From positions 30,888-94,887 of the forward strand of contig DASVDX010000087.1 in NCBI GenBank assembly GCA_036380875.1: 64,000 nucleotides of DNA. The letters run 5' to 3'. Each line of letters begins with the position of its first letter. Within the stretch, counting starts at the first letter, position 1. The notes beneath the pieces are model-generated. The model did no database searches and had not been told where the DNA came from. It worked only from the letters and a program-made list of their open reading frames with translations. This stretch comes from ZC4RG17 sp036380875. Its GTDB lineage: Bacteria > Actinomycetota > Acidimicrobiia > Spongiisociales > ZC4RG35. This document shows positions 37,147 to 44,742 of the stretch, in pieces. A program made the position numbers and the translations under genes.

Positions 37147-38213
37147 GCCAGCCAGCCGTCGAACTGACCGGGATCACGAAACGGTTCGGCGAGGTGGTGG
37201 CGGTCGACAGCGTCGACCTGAGCGTCGGCGACGGCGAGTTCTTCTCCCTCCTCGGGCCGTCCGGCTGCGGCAAGACCACGACGTTGCGCATGATCGCCGG
37301 CTTCGAGTACCCCACGGAAGGCTCGCTCAAGATCGACGGCGAGGAAATGGGGTTGCGGCCACCCAACGAACGGCCGGTGAACACCGTGTTCCAGTCGTAC
37401 GCCCTGTTCCCCCACATGACAGTGGCCGAGAACGTCGCCTTCGGCCTCCAGATGCGGAAGGTCCCATCCGCCGAGATCGAGATACGGGTGAACCGGGTTC
37501 TCGACCAGGTCCAGCTCCGTCACAGGGCGGACGCCAAGCCGGCCCAACTCTCCGGTGGCCAGCGGCAGCGAGTCGCCCTCGCCCGGGCGCTGGTGAACGA
37601 GCCGGAGGTGCTCCTCCTCGACGAGCCGCTCGGCGCCCTCGATCTGAAGCTGCGCCAGAACATGCAGGTCGAGTTGAAGGAACTCCAGAACCGGGTGGGC
37701 ATCACGTTCATCTACGTGACCCACGACCAGGAGGAAGCACTCACCATGTCCGACCGGATCGGGGTGATGGACGAGGGACGTCTCCTCCAGGTCGGGACAC
37801 CAGAGGAGATATACGAGCATCCTCGGTCCCGGTTCGTCGCCGACTTCATCGGCGACATCAACCTCATCACGGGAACCGTGTCGGGGCCCGATCGCGTACG
37901 CCTAGGAAACGGCCAGGAGGTCGCAGTGCGGGCACCCGGGGCGGTGGGGGACAGCGTCACTCTCGCCCTGCGACCCGAGCGTCTCGAGTTGTACGACCTG
38001 GACGAGCCCATGCCCGACAACCACACCAAGCTCCGGGGCAAGGTCATCCGGCGGATGTACTACGGCGACGCCTACTTCTACGACGTCGAAGTGGGCCTGG
38101 ACCAACCGCTCGAGGTGAAAGAGGAGAATCGGCCCGGCGTCGAGACCTATGAGATGGGGGAGGAGACGGTCGTCTGCTGGGACCCGTCGGCGGTCAACGT
38201 GGTGACCGACTGA
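37143..38213 (+). CDS. potA: Spermidine/putrescine ABC transporter ATPase
   Basis: 356 aa. Walker A GPSGCGKTT, Q-loop FQSYALFPHM, signature LSGGQRQRVALARA, Walker B LLLDEPLGALD, switch VTHDQEEA, then a TOBE domain (about 280-355). TTG start overlaps the amidohydrolase stop, with AGGAGGGGG ahead. Drives import through PotB/PotC. Confidence 0.94.
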   Translation: MSQPAVELTGITKRFGEVVAVDSVDLSVGDGEFFSLLGPSGCGKTTTLRMIAGFEYPTEGSLKIDGEEMGLRPPNERPVNTVFQSYALFPHMTVAENVAFGLQMRKVPSAEIEIRVNRVLDQVQLRHRADAKPAQLSGGQRQRVALARALVNEPEVLLLDEPLGALDLKLRQNMQVELKELQNRVGITFIYVTHDQEEALTMSDRIGVMDEGRLLQVGTPEEIYEHPRSRFVADFIGDINLITGTVSGPDRVRLGNGQEVAVRAPGAVGDSVTLALRPERLELYDLDEPMPDNHTKLRGKVIRRMYYGDAYFYDVEVGLDQPLEVKEENRPGVETYEMGEETVVCWDPSAVNVVTD

Positions 38214-39085
38214 TGGTCGCCGAAGGGGTCAACCTCGAGGCCAGCGCGGAGCGGGCCGACAGTCGCCGCGGGTTCCTGATCGGCCTGCCCACGTATCTGT
38301 ACCTGATCCTCTTCTTCGCCGTACCGCTCGTCATCGTGTTGGTGTACTCGTTCGCCACCCGCACGCGCACGGGCGCCACTGCGCTCCGGGACTGGAACCT
38401 CGATTCGTGGGCGCGGGTGTTCGAAGGGACGGCGCTGCAGGTCTCGATCCGCTCGCTGATCCTGGCGGCTGTCACCACGATCCTCAGCCTCGCCCTCTCC
38501 TACCCGTTCGCCTACTGGATCGCCACCCGCACCCCACGGGTGAGGGCGATCCTGCTCGTGCTCGTGATGATCCCGTTCTGGTCGAACTTCCTCGTCCGCA
38601 CCTATGCGATGAAGTTCTTGCTGGGATCCGATGGGCCACTCTCACTGATCAGCCAGCTCCTCGGCGGTCCGCCCATCAGGCTGCTCTTCACGATGTGGGC
38701 CGTGCTCATCGGCCTCGTATACGGCTTCATGCCGTTCATGATCCTCCCCCTCTATGCCGCCCTGGAGCGCATGGACTGGAGCCTGGTGGAGGCGGCCCGG
38801 GACCTCTATGCCTCCGGGTGGACGGCTTTCCGCAAGGTCACCCTGCCCCTGTCGATGCCCGGCGTCGTCGCCGGGTCGGTGCTCGTGTTCATCCCGGCGC
38901 TGGGCGCCTACGTGACCCCGGCGATCCTCGGCGGAGGAACTACCCCGCTCCTCGGCGACTACATAGTCCAACAGTTCCTGCAAGCCCGGAACTGGCCGTA
39001 TGGGTCGGCGCTGTCAGTGGCGGTGATGGTGGTGATGCTCGCCGCCACCGTGTTCTACTTCCGCAAAGGCGGGAGGACGCTGTGA
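38213..39085 (+). CDS. potB: Spermidine/putrescine ABC transporter permease (PotB type)
   Basis: 290 aa, six TM helices, with the EAA coupling loop EAARDLYASGWTAFRKVTLP that docks on PotA. The start shares a base with the potA stop (TGATG). Positive N-terminus and PTYLYLILFFAVPLV TM1 match the PotB group. Confidence 0.92.
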   Translation: MVAEGVNLEASAERADSRRGFLIGLPTYLYLILFFAVPLVIVLVYSFATRTRTGATALRDWNLDSWARVFEGTALQVSIRSLILAAVTTILSLALSYPFAYWIATRTPRVRAILLVLVMIPFWSNFLVRTYAMKFLLGSDGPLSLISQLLGGPPIRLLFTMWAVLIGLVYGFMPFMILPLYAALERMDWSLVEAARDLYASGWTAFRKVTLPLSMPGVVAGSVLVFIPALGAYVTPAILGGGTTPLLGDYIVQQFLQARNWPYGSALSVAVMVVMLAATVFYFRKGGRTL

Positions 39086-40008
39086 ACGAGGGAACCGCTC
39101 CCCGCCCCCTGGTCGACCGTCTCCTCGCCGCCCATGGCTGGCTGGTCTACCTGTTCTTCTACGCCCCGATCATCGTCTTGACCGTCTTCTCGTTCAACGA
39201 CAACTCCCGGGTCGGGGTGTGGACCAGGCCGTCGTTGCGTTGGTACGGCGAGATGTTTCGCAACGACGACATCATGCGGGCGATCCGCAACACGTTGATC
39301 GTGGCGGCGATCTCGACGGTCGTCTCGGTGGTGCTGGGCACGGCGGCGGCCATCTCGATGGAGCGTTTCCGTTTCCGCGGCCAGCGGGCGATGGACGGCC
39401 TGCTCTACCTGCCGATCATCATCCCCGACGTCACGATGGCCGTGATGATGCTGCTGTTCTTCGTTCAGGCCTTCGACCTGCTCGAGAGCCTGACCGGCGT
39501 CCGGCTCAACCTCGGTCTGGGAAGCATCTCCCTCGCTCACATCGCCTTCAACATCTCGTACGTCGCGGTCGTGGTGAGAGCCCGGCTGGCGGGCATGGAC
39601 CCGTATCTGACGGAGGCGGCCGCCGACCTCTACGCCGGCCCGTGGCAGACGTTCCGGCGGGTGACTTTGCCTCTGATCATGCCGGGCGTGGCCGGCGGGG
39701 CCCTCCTGGCGCTCACGCTCTCCCTGGACGACGTGGTCGTGACCAGCTTCGTCACCGGGCCGGGTTCGACCACACTGCCGGTGTACGTTTTCGGGTTGGT
39801 CCGACGCGAGGTGAGCCCTCTGATCAACGCGGTGTCCACCGCCATGCTCCTCGCCTCGATCCTGCTCGTTGGCGTCTCGCTGGGCTTCCAGCAGCGGTCA
39901 GGGGCTCGTCAGAGCCCATCAGATGAAGATGAAGGAGATGCGAATGACGCAACGACTCAGGTGGTTGGCCATCTCAGTCGTGTTGGCGGTGACACTGGCG
40001 GCCTGTAA
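39082..40008 (+). CDS. potC: Spermidine/putrescine ABC transporter permease (PotC type)
   Basis: 308 aa, six TM helices, EAA loop EAAADLYAGPWQTFRRVTLP. GTG start overlaps the potB stop (GTGA). TM1 is followed by SFNDNSRVGVWTRPSLRWYG, a PotC/YdcV trait. The C-terminal 30 residues are hydrophilic and overlap the potD start by 65 nt. Confidence 0.93.
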   Translation: MNEGTAPRPLVDRLLAAHGWLVYLFFYAPIIVLTVFSFNDNSRVGVWTRPSLRWYGEMFRNDDIMRAIRNTLIVAAISTVVSVVLGTAAAISMERFRFRGQRAMDGLLYLPIIIPDVTMAVMMLLFFVQAFDLLESLTGVRLNLGLGSISLAHIAFNISYVAVVVRARLAGMDPYLTEAAADLYAGPWQTFRRVTLPLIMPGVAGGALLALTLSLDDVVVTSFVTGPGSTTLPVYVFGLVRREVSPLINAVSTAMLLASILLVGVSLGFQQRSGARQSPSDEDEGDANDATTQVVGHLSRVGGDTGGL

Positions 40009-41092
40009 CGGGTCGTCCGCCGACACGACGGCGGTCGATGGCGACGACACAGCGCCGGAACAGGAAACCGAGGGGACCGGTGCGGAGGCGGCGGCCTGCT
40101 CGGTCGACCAGGTCGACGGGGATCTCAACTTCTACAACTGGTCCGAGTACATCGACCCGGAGTTGATCACCGCATTCGAGGAGCAGTACGACGTCGATGT
40201 GATCGAGACGTTCTACGACTCCAACGAGACGATGCTCGCCCAGATCCAGGCTGGAGTGGTCTACGACCTGATCGTCCCCTCCGACTACATGGTGGCGATC
40301 ATGATCGACGAGGGGCTGCTCATGCCGCTCCAGAAGGAGGCCATCCCCAACGTCTCCAACCTCGACGAGGATTTCACCGGCCTGCCCTACGACCCCGACA
40401 ACGCCTACTCGGTCCCTTACCAGTGGGGCACGACCGGTCTGGGGGTGAACCTGTCGGTGGTGGGTGAGGACTACACCCCGAGCTGGGCGCTGGCTTTCGA
40501 CCCGGAGGCGACCGCCGCCTATCCGGGCGGGGTGTCGCTGTTGAACGACCCCCGGGAGACGATCGGCGCCGCTCTCAAGTACCTGGGTTACAGCCTCAAC
40601 GAGACCTCGGAGGACGCCCTGCAGGAGGCGGCCGACCTGATCGCCGCCGCCAACATCACGACGTTCGACTCCGACCAATACCCGGACAACCTCGTGAACG
40701 GCGAGGTGGCGGTGTCGCACGGCTACTCGGGGAACTTCTTCACGACCTTCGCCGGGACCGACGACCCGGACAACTGGGCGTACGTGGTGCCCCAGGAGGG
40801 CGCCACTCTCTGGACCGACAACCTGGTGGTGCCGGCGGCGGCGGACCATCCCTGCACGGCGCACACGTTCATCAACTTCCTCCTGGACGCCGAAAACGGC
40901 GCCCAGCTCACCAACTGGACGTACTACGCCAGCCCCAATGCGGCCGCCGAGGAGTTCATCCTGCCCGAGATCCTGGAGGACCCGGCGATATATCCCGACG
41001 AGGAGACGTTCGCTCTCCTCGAGGCGATCGAGGACACCGGCGACTCGGAGATCCTCTTCACGGACTACTTCAACATCGCCCGCGGCGGCTGA
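39944..41092 (+). CDS. potD: Polyamine-binding lipoprotein (PotD/PotF type)
   Basis: 382 aa. Lipoprotein signal with lipobox LAAC (Cys about 22), a Thr/Asp/Glu-rich linker, and a periplasmic-binding fold beginning LNFYNWSEYIDPELI, the hallmark of PotD/PotF proteins; NVSNLD and PYQWGTTGLGVN also match. It delivers the polyamine to PotBC outside the membrane. ATG 39944 is chosen because AAGGAG lies 6 nt before it and the signal peptide begins there. Confidence 0.93.
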   Translation: MTQRLRWLAISVVLAVTLAACNGSSADTTAVDGDDTAPEQETEGTGAEAAACSVDQVDGDLNFYNWSEYIDPELITAFEEQYDVDVIETFYDSNETMLAQIQAGVVYDLIVPSDYMVAIMIDEGLLMPLQKEAIPNVSNLDEDFTGLPYDPDNAYSVPYQWGTTGLGVNLSVVGEDYTPSWALAFDPEATAAYPGGVSLLNDPRETIGAALKYLGYSLNETSEDALQEAADLIAAANITTFDSDQYPDNLVNGEVAVSHGYSGNFFTTFAGTDDPDNWAYVVPQEGATLWTDNLVVPAAADHPCTAHTFINFLLDAENGAQLTNWTYYASPNAAAEEFILPEILEDPAIYPDEETFALLEAIEDTGDSEILFTDYFNIARGG

Positions 41093-41107
41093 GCCCGGGC
41101 CTGCTCT

Positions 41108-41143
41108 CGCGGTGTCCCCAGATCATGTGCTGGGGACACCGCG
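41108..41143. terminator. Hairpin terminator after potD
   Basis: Perfect 14-bp stem (41108-41121 with 41130-41143), 8-nt loop, 15 nt after the potD stop and 47 nt before the end of the convergent agmatinase gene. It can serve both directions. Confidence 0.75.
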
Positions 41144-41190
41144 CGAGTTGCGGCGGTGCAGCCGCCACGCCCCTGTCTTCCTCGGTGGGT

Positions 41191-42195
41191 TCAGCGTCCG
41201 AGCTTGCGCTCGGCCATGCCGTTCAGGAGTTCCAGCACCACCCGGTTGGCCAGATAGGCAGTCTGTTCGCCGCGGCTGTCGTAGGGAGGCGACACCTCCA
41301 CCACATCCGCTCCCAGCACCGGCAGTTCGCGGGCGAGACGACGCAGGCAATCGAGCAGTTCCCGAGACGTCAGGCCACCGGGTTCCGGCGTTCCGGTACC
41401 AGGGGCGAACCCGGGGTCGACCACGTCGATGTCGACCGAGATGAAGACACCTTCCACCGAACCCGAAGAGGCGGCGGCCACTGCCTCGTCTACGACCGAG
41501 TCGAGGCCCTGTTCCTGGATCTGGTCCATGCGGTAAGTACGCATCTTCTGCGTCCGCATCCACTCGACCACGTCCGGTTCCGGCCAATACCCGCGCAACC
41601 CGATCTGCACGAAACGGTGGCCGGGCACCGCCCCCGACTCGATCAGGCGCCGCATCGGGGTGCCGTGGCCGTAGAGAGCCCCGTTCTGGAGGGCGCCGGT
41701 GTCGGCGTGGGCGTCGAAATGGATGAGCGCCACCTTCCCGTAGCCGTGCACCCGGGCGACGCCCGTGGCGTTGGGGTAGGTGATCGTGTGGTCCCCTCCC
41801 AGGACCACCGGCACCTTTCCGGCTCGAGCGACCGCCTCCACCGTGTCGGCGATGCGCTCGAGCGACTTCTCCACATCGCCGGGGACGACATACACGTCAC
41901 CGATGTCGACCACCCCCAACTCGCCCAGCGGGTCGATTCCCGTGGGGAGGTGGGGCCGGTACCCGTCCATCGCCCCGTAGTCGGCGCTGCGGATGGCAGC
42001 GGGGCCGAAACGGGCGCCGGGGCGGAACGAAGTGCCCCAGTCGAACGGGGCGCCGAGGATCACGACCTGGCCATCGCCCAGGTCATCCAGCCGGCGCGCC
42101 GGCACGCCGAGGAAGCTCGCCCGCGAAGCGAAGGCGATGTACTCGGCGGAGGCGAACGGTATCTCTTTGGCGCGATCCTCGTAAGGTGTATGCAT
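41191..42195 (-). CDS. speB: Ureohydrolase, agmatinase family
   Basis: 334 aa from ATG 42195 (an in-frame TTG at 42198 is also possible). Binuclear Mn motifs: GGDHTITYP, HFDAHADTG and SVDIDVVDPGFAPGTG. Agmatinases turn agmatine into putrescine and urea; related members act on guanidinobutyrate or proclavaminate. Next to the polyamine importer and aminotransferase, an agmatine or guanidino-acid substrate is most likely. Convergent with potD. Confidence 0.88.
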   Translation of the reverse strand: MHTPYEDRAKEIPFASAEYIAFASRASFLGVPARRLDDLGDGQVVILGAPFDWGTSFRPGARFGPAAIRSADYGAMDGYRPHLPTGIDPLGELGVVDIGDVYVVPGDVEKSLERIADTVEAVARAGKVPVVLGGDHTITYPNATGVARVHGYGKVALIHFDAHADTGALQNGALYGHGTPMRRLIESGAVPGHRFVQIGLRGYWPEPDVVEWMRTQKMRTYRMDQIQEQGLDSVVDEAVAAASSGSVEGVFISVDIDVVDPGFAPGTGTPEPGGLTSRELLDCLRRLARELPVLGADVVEVSPPYDSRGEQTAYLANRVVLELLNGMAERKLGR

Positions 42196-42278
42196 CAATG
42201 AATAACGGTACCGCGTCGGACGGAGGAGCGAATCGACGTGGCATCATTGCTGTCGCTAGCCGTAGGAGACCACTGAAG

Positions 42279-42509
42279 ATGGACGTCAAGGAACGATCCC
42301 ACGAGCCGGACTACGACAGCCGTTTCGGCAAGGCCATCGTCAAAGGCATTTTGATCGGCGTGCCGGTGATGCTCATCGGGCTCACCCTGGGGATCTGGAT
42401 CATCACCAACAACGACCTCGCCGACTCCTTCGCCACCGCCTTCCTTCCCGGAGTCCTGCTCGGAGTGTTCGGGGGCGGCTTCGCCGGGATGGCGACGGCG
42501 ATGGAGTGA
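42279..42509 (+). CDS. Small two-TM membrane protein
   Basis: 76 aa: a charged N-terminus (MDVKERSHEPDYDSRFG) and two TM helices with Gly zipper-like text (LLGVFGGGFAGMATAME). ATG 42279 has AGGAG 10 nt upstream. Not recognised. It is wedged between divergent agmatinase and convergent aldehyde dehydrogenase genes (3-nt gap at its end). Confidence 0.6.
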   Translation: MDVKERSHEPDYDSRFGKAIVKGILIGVPVMLIGLTLGIWIITNNDLADSFATAFLPGVLLGVFGGGFAGMATAME

Positions 42510-42512
42510 CGC

Positions 42513-43949
42513 TCAGATCTCTCGCAGCTTGAAGCTGATCGTCTGGAGGTCGGTGAACTCCTCGATCCGCTGACGTCCCCAGCCGGTGTCGGTGCCGGCG
42601 GCGCCCCCGAACGGCTGGAACGTCTCCCAGAAGTCGGTGGAGTCGTTGACCACGACGGTTCCGGACCGGATGCGATCGGCGTACCACCAGGCCCTCGAGA
42701 GGTCGTTGGTGAACACGGCGGCCTGCAGCCCCAGGTGGGACCGGTTGGCGATCGCCACCGCCTCCTCGTCGTCAGCCGCTGCCAGGATCGGGACGACCGG
42801 CCCGAACGACTCCTCCTTGGCGACCAGCGAGTCCTCCGGGACGCGGTCGATCACGGTGAACTCGTAGTACAGGTCGGTCGGGAACCCGGACGCCCGGCGG
42901 CCTCCCGTCAGGATCTCGGCGCCGCGGTCGGCGGCGTCTTCGACGTGGCGGTCCATCTTCTCCGCCGTCGGCCGGTTGTTGAGCGGCCCCATGTTCGTGT
43001 TCTCGTCGAAGGGGTCACCCAGTCGCACGGCCTGGGCGGCCTTGAGTGTGGCGTCCACGAACTCGTCGTGGATCTCGTCGAGGACGATCACGCGCTCGGT
43101 GGCACAGCACACCTGGCCGGCGTTGTAGTAAGCGCCGTAGACCGCCGCCTCGGCGGCGGCCTGGATGTCGGCGTCGCCGGTGACGATCAGCGGCCCGTTG
43201 CCGGACATCTCCATGATCGATCGCTTGAGCCCCATCTGGGACACGATGCGCTTGCCGGTCTCCGAGGAACCGGTGAAGCCGATGGCGTCGATCCCGTCGT
43301 GTGTGACCAGCGCCTCCCCGATCCTCCCGTCCCCGGGGATGATCTGGATGGCCCCCGGAGGCGCCCCCGCCTCCACGAACACCTCCGCCATCTGGAGGAG
43401 AGCCATGCAGGTGAACTCGGGCGGCTTGACGATGATGGCGTTGCCCGTGGCCAGCCCCGGGCCCACGTACTCCATCGGGATCATCACCGGGAAGTTCCAC
43501 GGCGTGATGGCCGCCCACACCCCGACGGGCCGGCGGATCGTGAACATCCGCCGGGTGCGCTCGGTGGTGGGGATCAACTCACCCGAGAGCCTCTTCACGT
43601 CCTCAGCGGCGATCTGGAAGTAGTCACCCGACTCGGCGATGTCGTCGATCGCCTCCGCCTTGTAGGGCTTGCCCTGTTCCAGCGTCAGCGTCCGGGCGAC
43701 GTCTTCGACCCGTTCCTGCCACAACTCGTAGATGCGCAGGCACAGCTCGGCCCGTTCGAAGGCCGTCCAATGCCGCATCTCCTCGGTCGCCCGGCGGGCG
43801 GCGGCCACGGCCCGGTCGATGTCGGCCTGGGAGGCGAGCGGAACGTTGGCGATGTGCTCGCCGGTCACGGGCGAATGGAGTTCGTAGACCTCATCGCCGG
43901 TCCCCTCTGTGAACTCTCCGTCGATGAGGAGCTTGAGGTCTCGAGTCAT
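42513..43949 (-). CDS. NAD(P)-dependent aldehyde dehydrogenase
   Basis: 478 aa ALDH superfamily. Cofactor loop ITPWNFPVMIPMEY, FTGSSETGKRI, catalytic Glu in IMEMSGNGP and Cys in GQVCCATERV. Oxidises an aldehyde such as 4-aminobutanal or succinate semialdehyde; either would be the step after the nearby aminotransferase. ATG stands 6 nt from the shared palindromic -10 (43955-43966). Confidence 0.92.
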   Translation of the reverse strand: MTRDLKLLIDGEFTEGTGDEVYELHSPVTGEHIANVPLASQADIDRAVAAARRATEEMRHWTAFERAELCLRIYELWQERVEDVARTLTLEQGKPYKAEAIDDIAESGDYFQIAAEDVKRLSGELIPTTERTRRMFTIRRPVGVWAAITPWNFPVMIPMEYVGPGLATGNAIIVKPPEFTCMALLQMAEVFVEAGAPPGAIQIIPGDGRIGEALVTHDGIDAIGFTGSSETGKRIVSQMGLKRSIMEMSGNGPLIVTGDADIQAAAEAAVYGAYYNAGQVCCATERVIVLDEIHDEFVDATLKAAQAVRLGDPFDENTNMGPLNNRPTAEKMDRHVEDAADRGAEILTGGRRASGFPTDLYYEFTVIDRVPEDSLVAKEESFGPVVPILAAADDEEAVAIANRSHLGLQAAVFTNDLSRAWWYADRIRSGTVVVNDSTDFWETFQPFGGAAGTDTGWGRQRIEEFTDLQTISFKLREI

Positions 43950-43954
43950 GCTGG

Positions 43955-43966
43955 GAGCTTAAGCTC
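43955..43966. promoter_or_regulatory. Palindromic -10 (GAGCTTAAGCTC) centred between two leaderless divergent genes
   Basis: On each strand this 12-bp palindrome supplies TAAGCT, and on each strand exactly 6 nt separate the hexamer from the start codon (GTG 43972 plus, ATG 43949 minus). A single symmetric element can therefore start two leaderless messages in opposite directions. Confidence 0.7.
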
Positions 43967-43971
43967 ATCCC

Positions 43972-44742
43972 GTGCCGTCGTGGGACGCCAGCCAATATTC
44001 GGTTTTCCTCGATGACCGCACCCGGCCCGCTCGCGATCTCCTCGCCCGGGTCGACGTCGACGCTCCGCGCAGGGTGCTCGACGTGGGCTGCGGCCCCGGC
44101 AACTCCACGGCCCTCCTGCGGGCTCGCTGGCCCGGTGCCGAGATCGTGGGCCTGGACTCGTCTCCGGAGATGCTCGCCAAAGCCCGCCAGGAGCTGCCAG
44201 ACGTGGAGTTCGTCGAGGCGGATCTGAGGGACTGGGTGCCACCGGCGCCGTTCGACGTCGTGTACTCCAACGCCACCCTGCATTGGGTCGAGGACCATCC
44301 GACGACCTTCCAGCGCCTGTGGGAATGGGTCGCAGCGGGAGGAACTCTGGCGGTGCAGATGCCGGCCAACTTCGACCAGCCGAGCCACCGCCTCATGCGG
44401 GAACTGGCGGCCAGCCCGCGCTGGGCGGACGAGCTGGAAGGTGTGCTCAGCGAAGAGCCGGTCGCATCGCCGCAGACCTACCACCGGCTGCTCTCCGGTC
44501 CCGGGCGACGGGTGGACATCTGGACGACCGAGTACTTGCAGGTCCTCACCGGCGAGGACCCGGTGCTCGAATGGGTCCGGGGCTCCGCCTTGCGCCCCGT
44601 CCTCGACGCCTTGTCGGATGAGGAGGCCGAGGAGTTCGTGGCCGCCTATGCCGCGAGCCTCGCGGAGGCGTACCCGCCGGAGGACGATGGATCGACGTTG
44701 TTCCCCTTTCGCCGGATCTTCATCGTCGTCAGCGCTCGATGA
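43972..44742 (+). CDS. tam: Trans-aconitate 2-methyltransferase family protein
   Basis: 256 aa class I SAM methyltransferase. Motif I VLDVGCGPGNSTALL, VGLDSSPEML, EADLRDW, and the Tam-specific SNATLHWVEDHPTTF and QMPANFDQPSH. Tam methylates trans-aconitate, a toxic by-product of aconitase, as a clean-up reaction. The end overlaps the convergent flavoprotein gene by 14 nt. Confidence 0.88.
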   Translation: MPSWDASQYSVFLDDRTRPARDLLARVDVDAPRRVLDVGCGPGNSTALLRARWPGAEIVGLDSSPEMLAKARQELPDVEFVEADLRDWVPPAPFDVVYSNATLHWVEDHPTTFQRLWEWVAAGGTLAVQMPANFDQPSHRLMRELAASPRWADELEGVLSEEPVASPQTYHRLLSGPGRRVDIWTTEYLQVLTGEDPVLEWVRGSALRPVLDALSDEEAEEFVAAYAASLAEAYPPEDDGSTLFPFRRIFIVVSAR

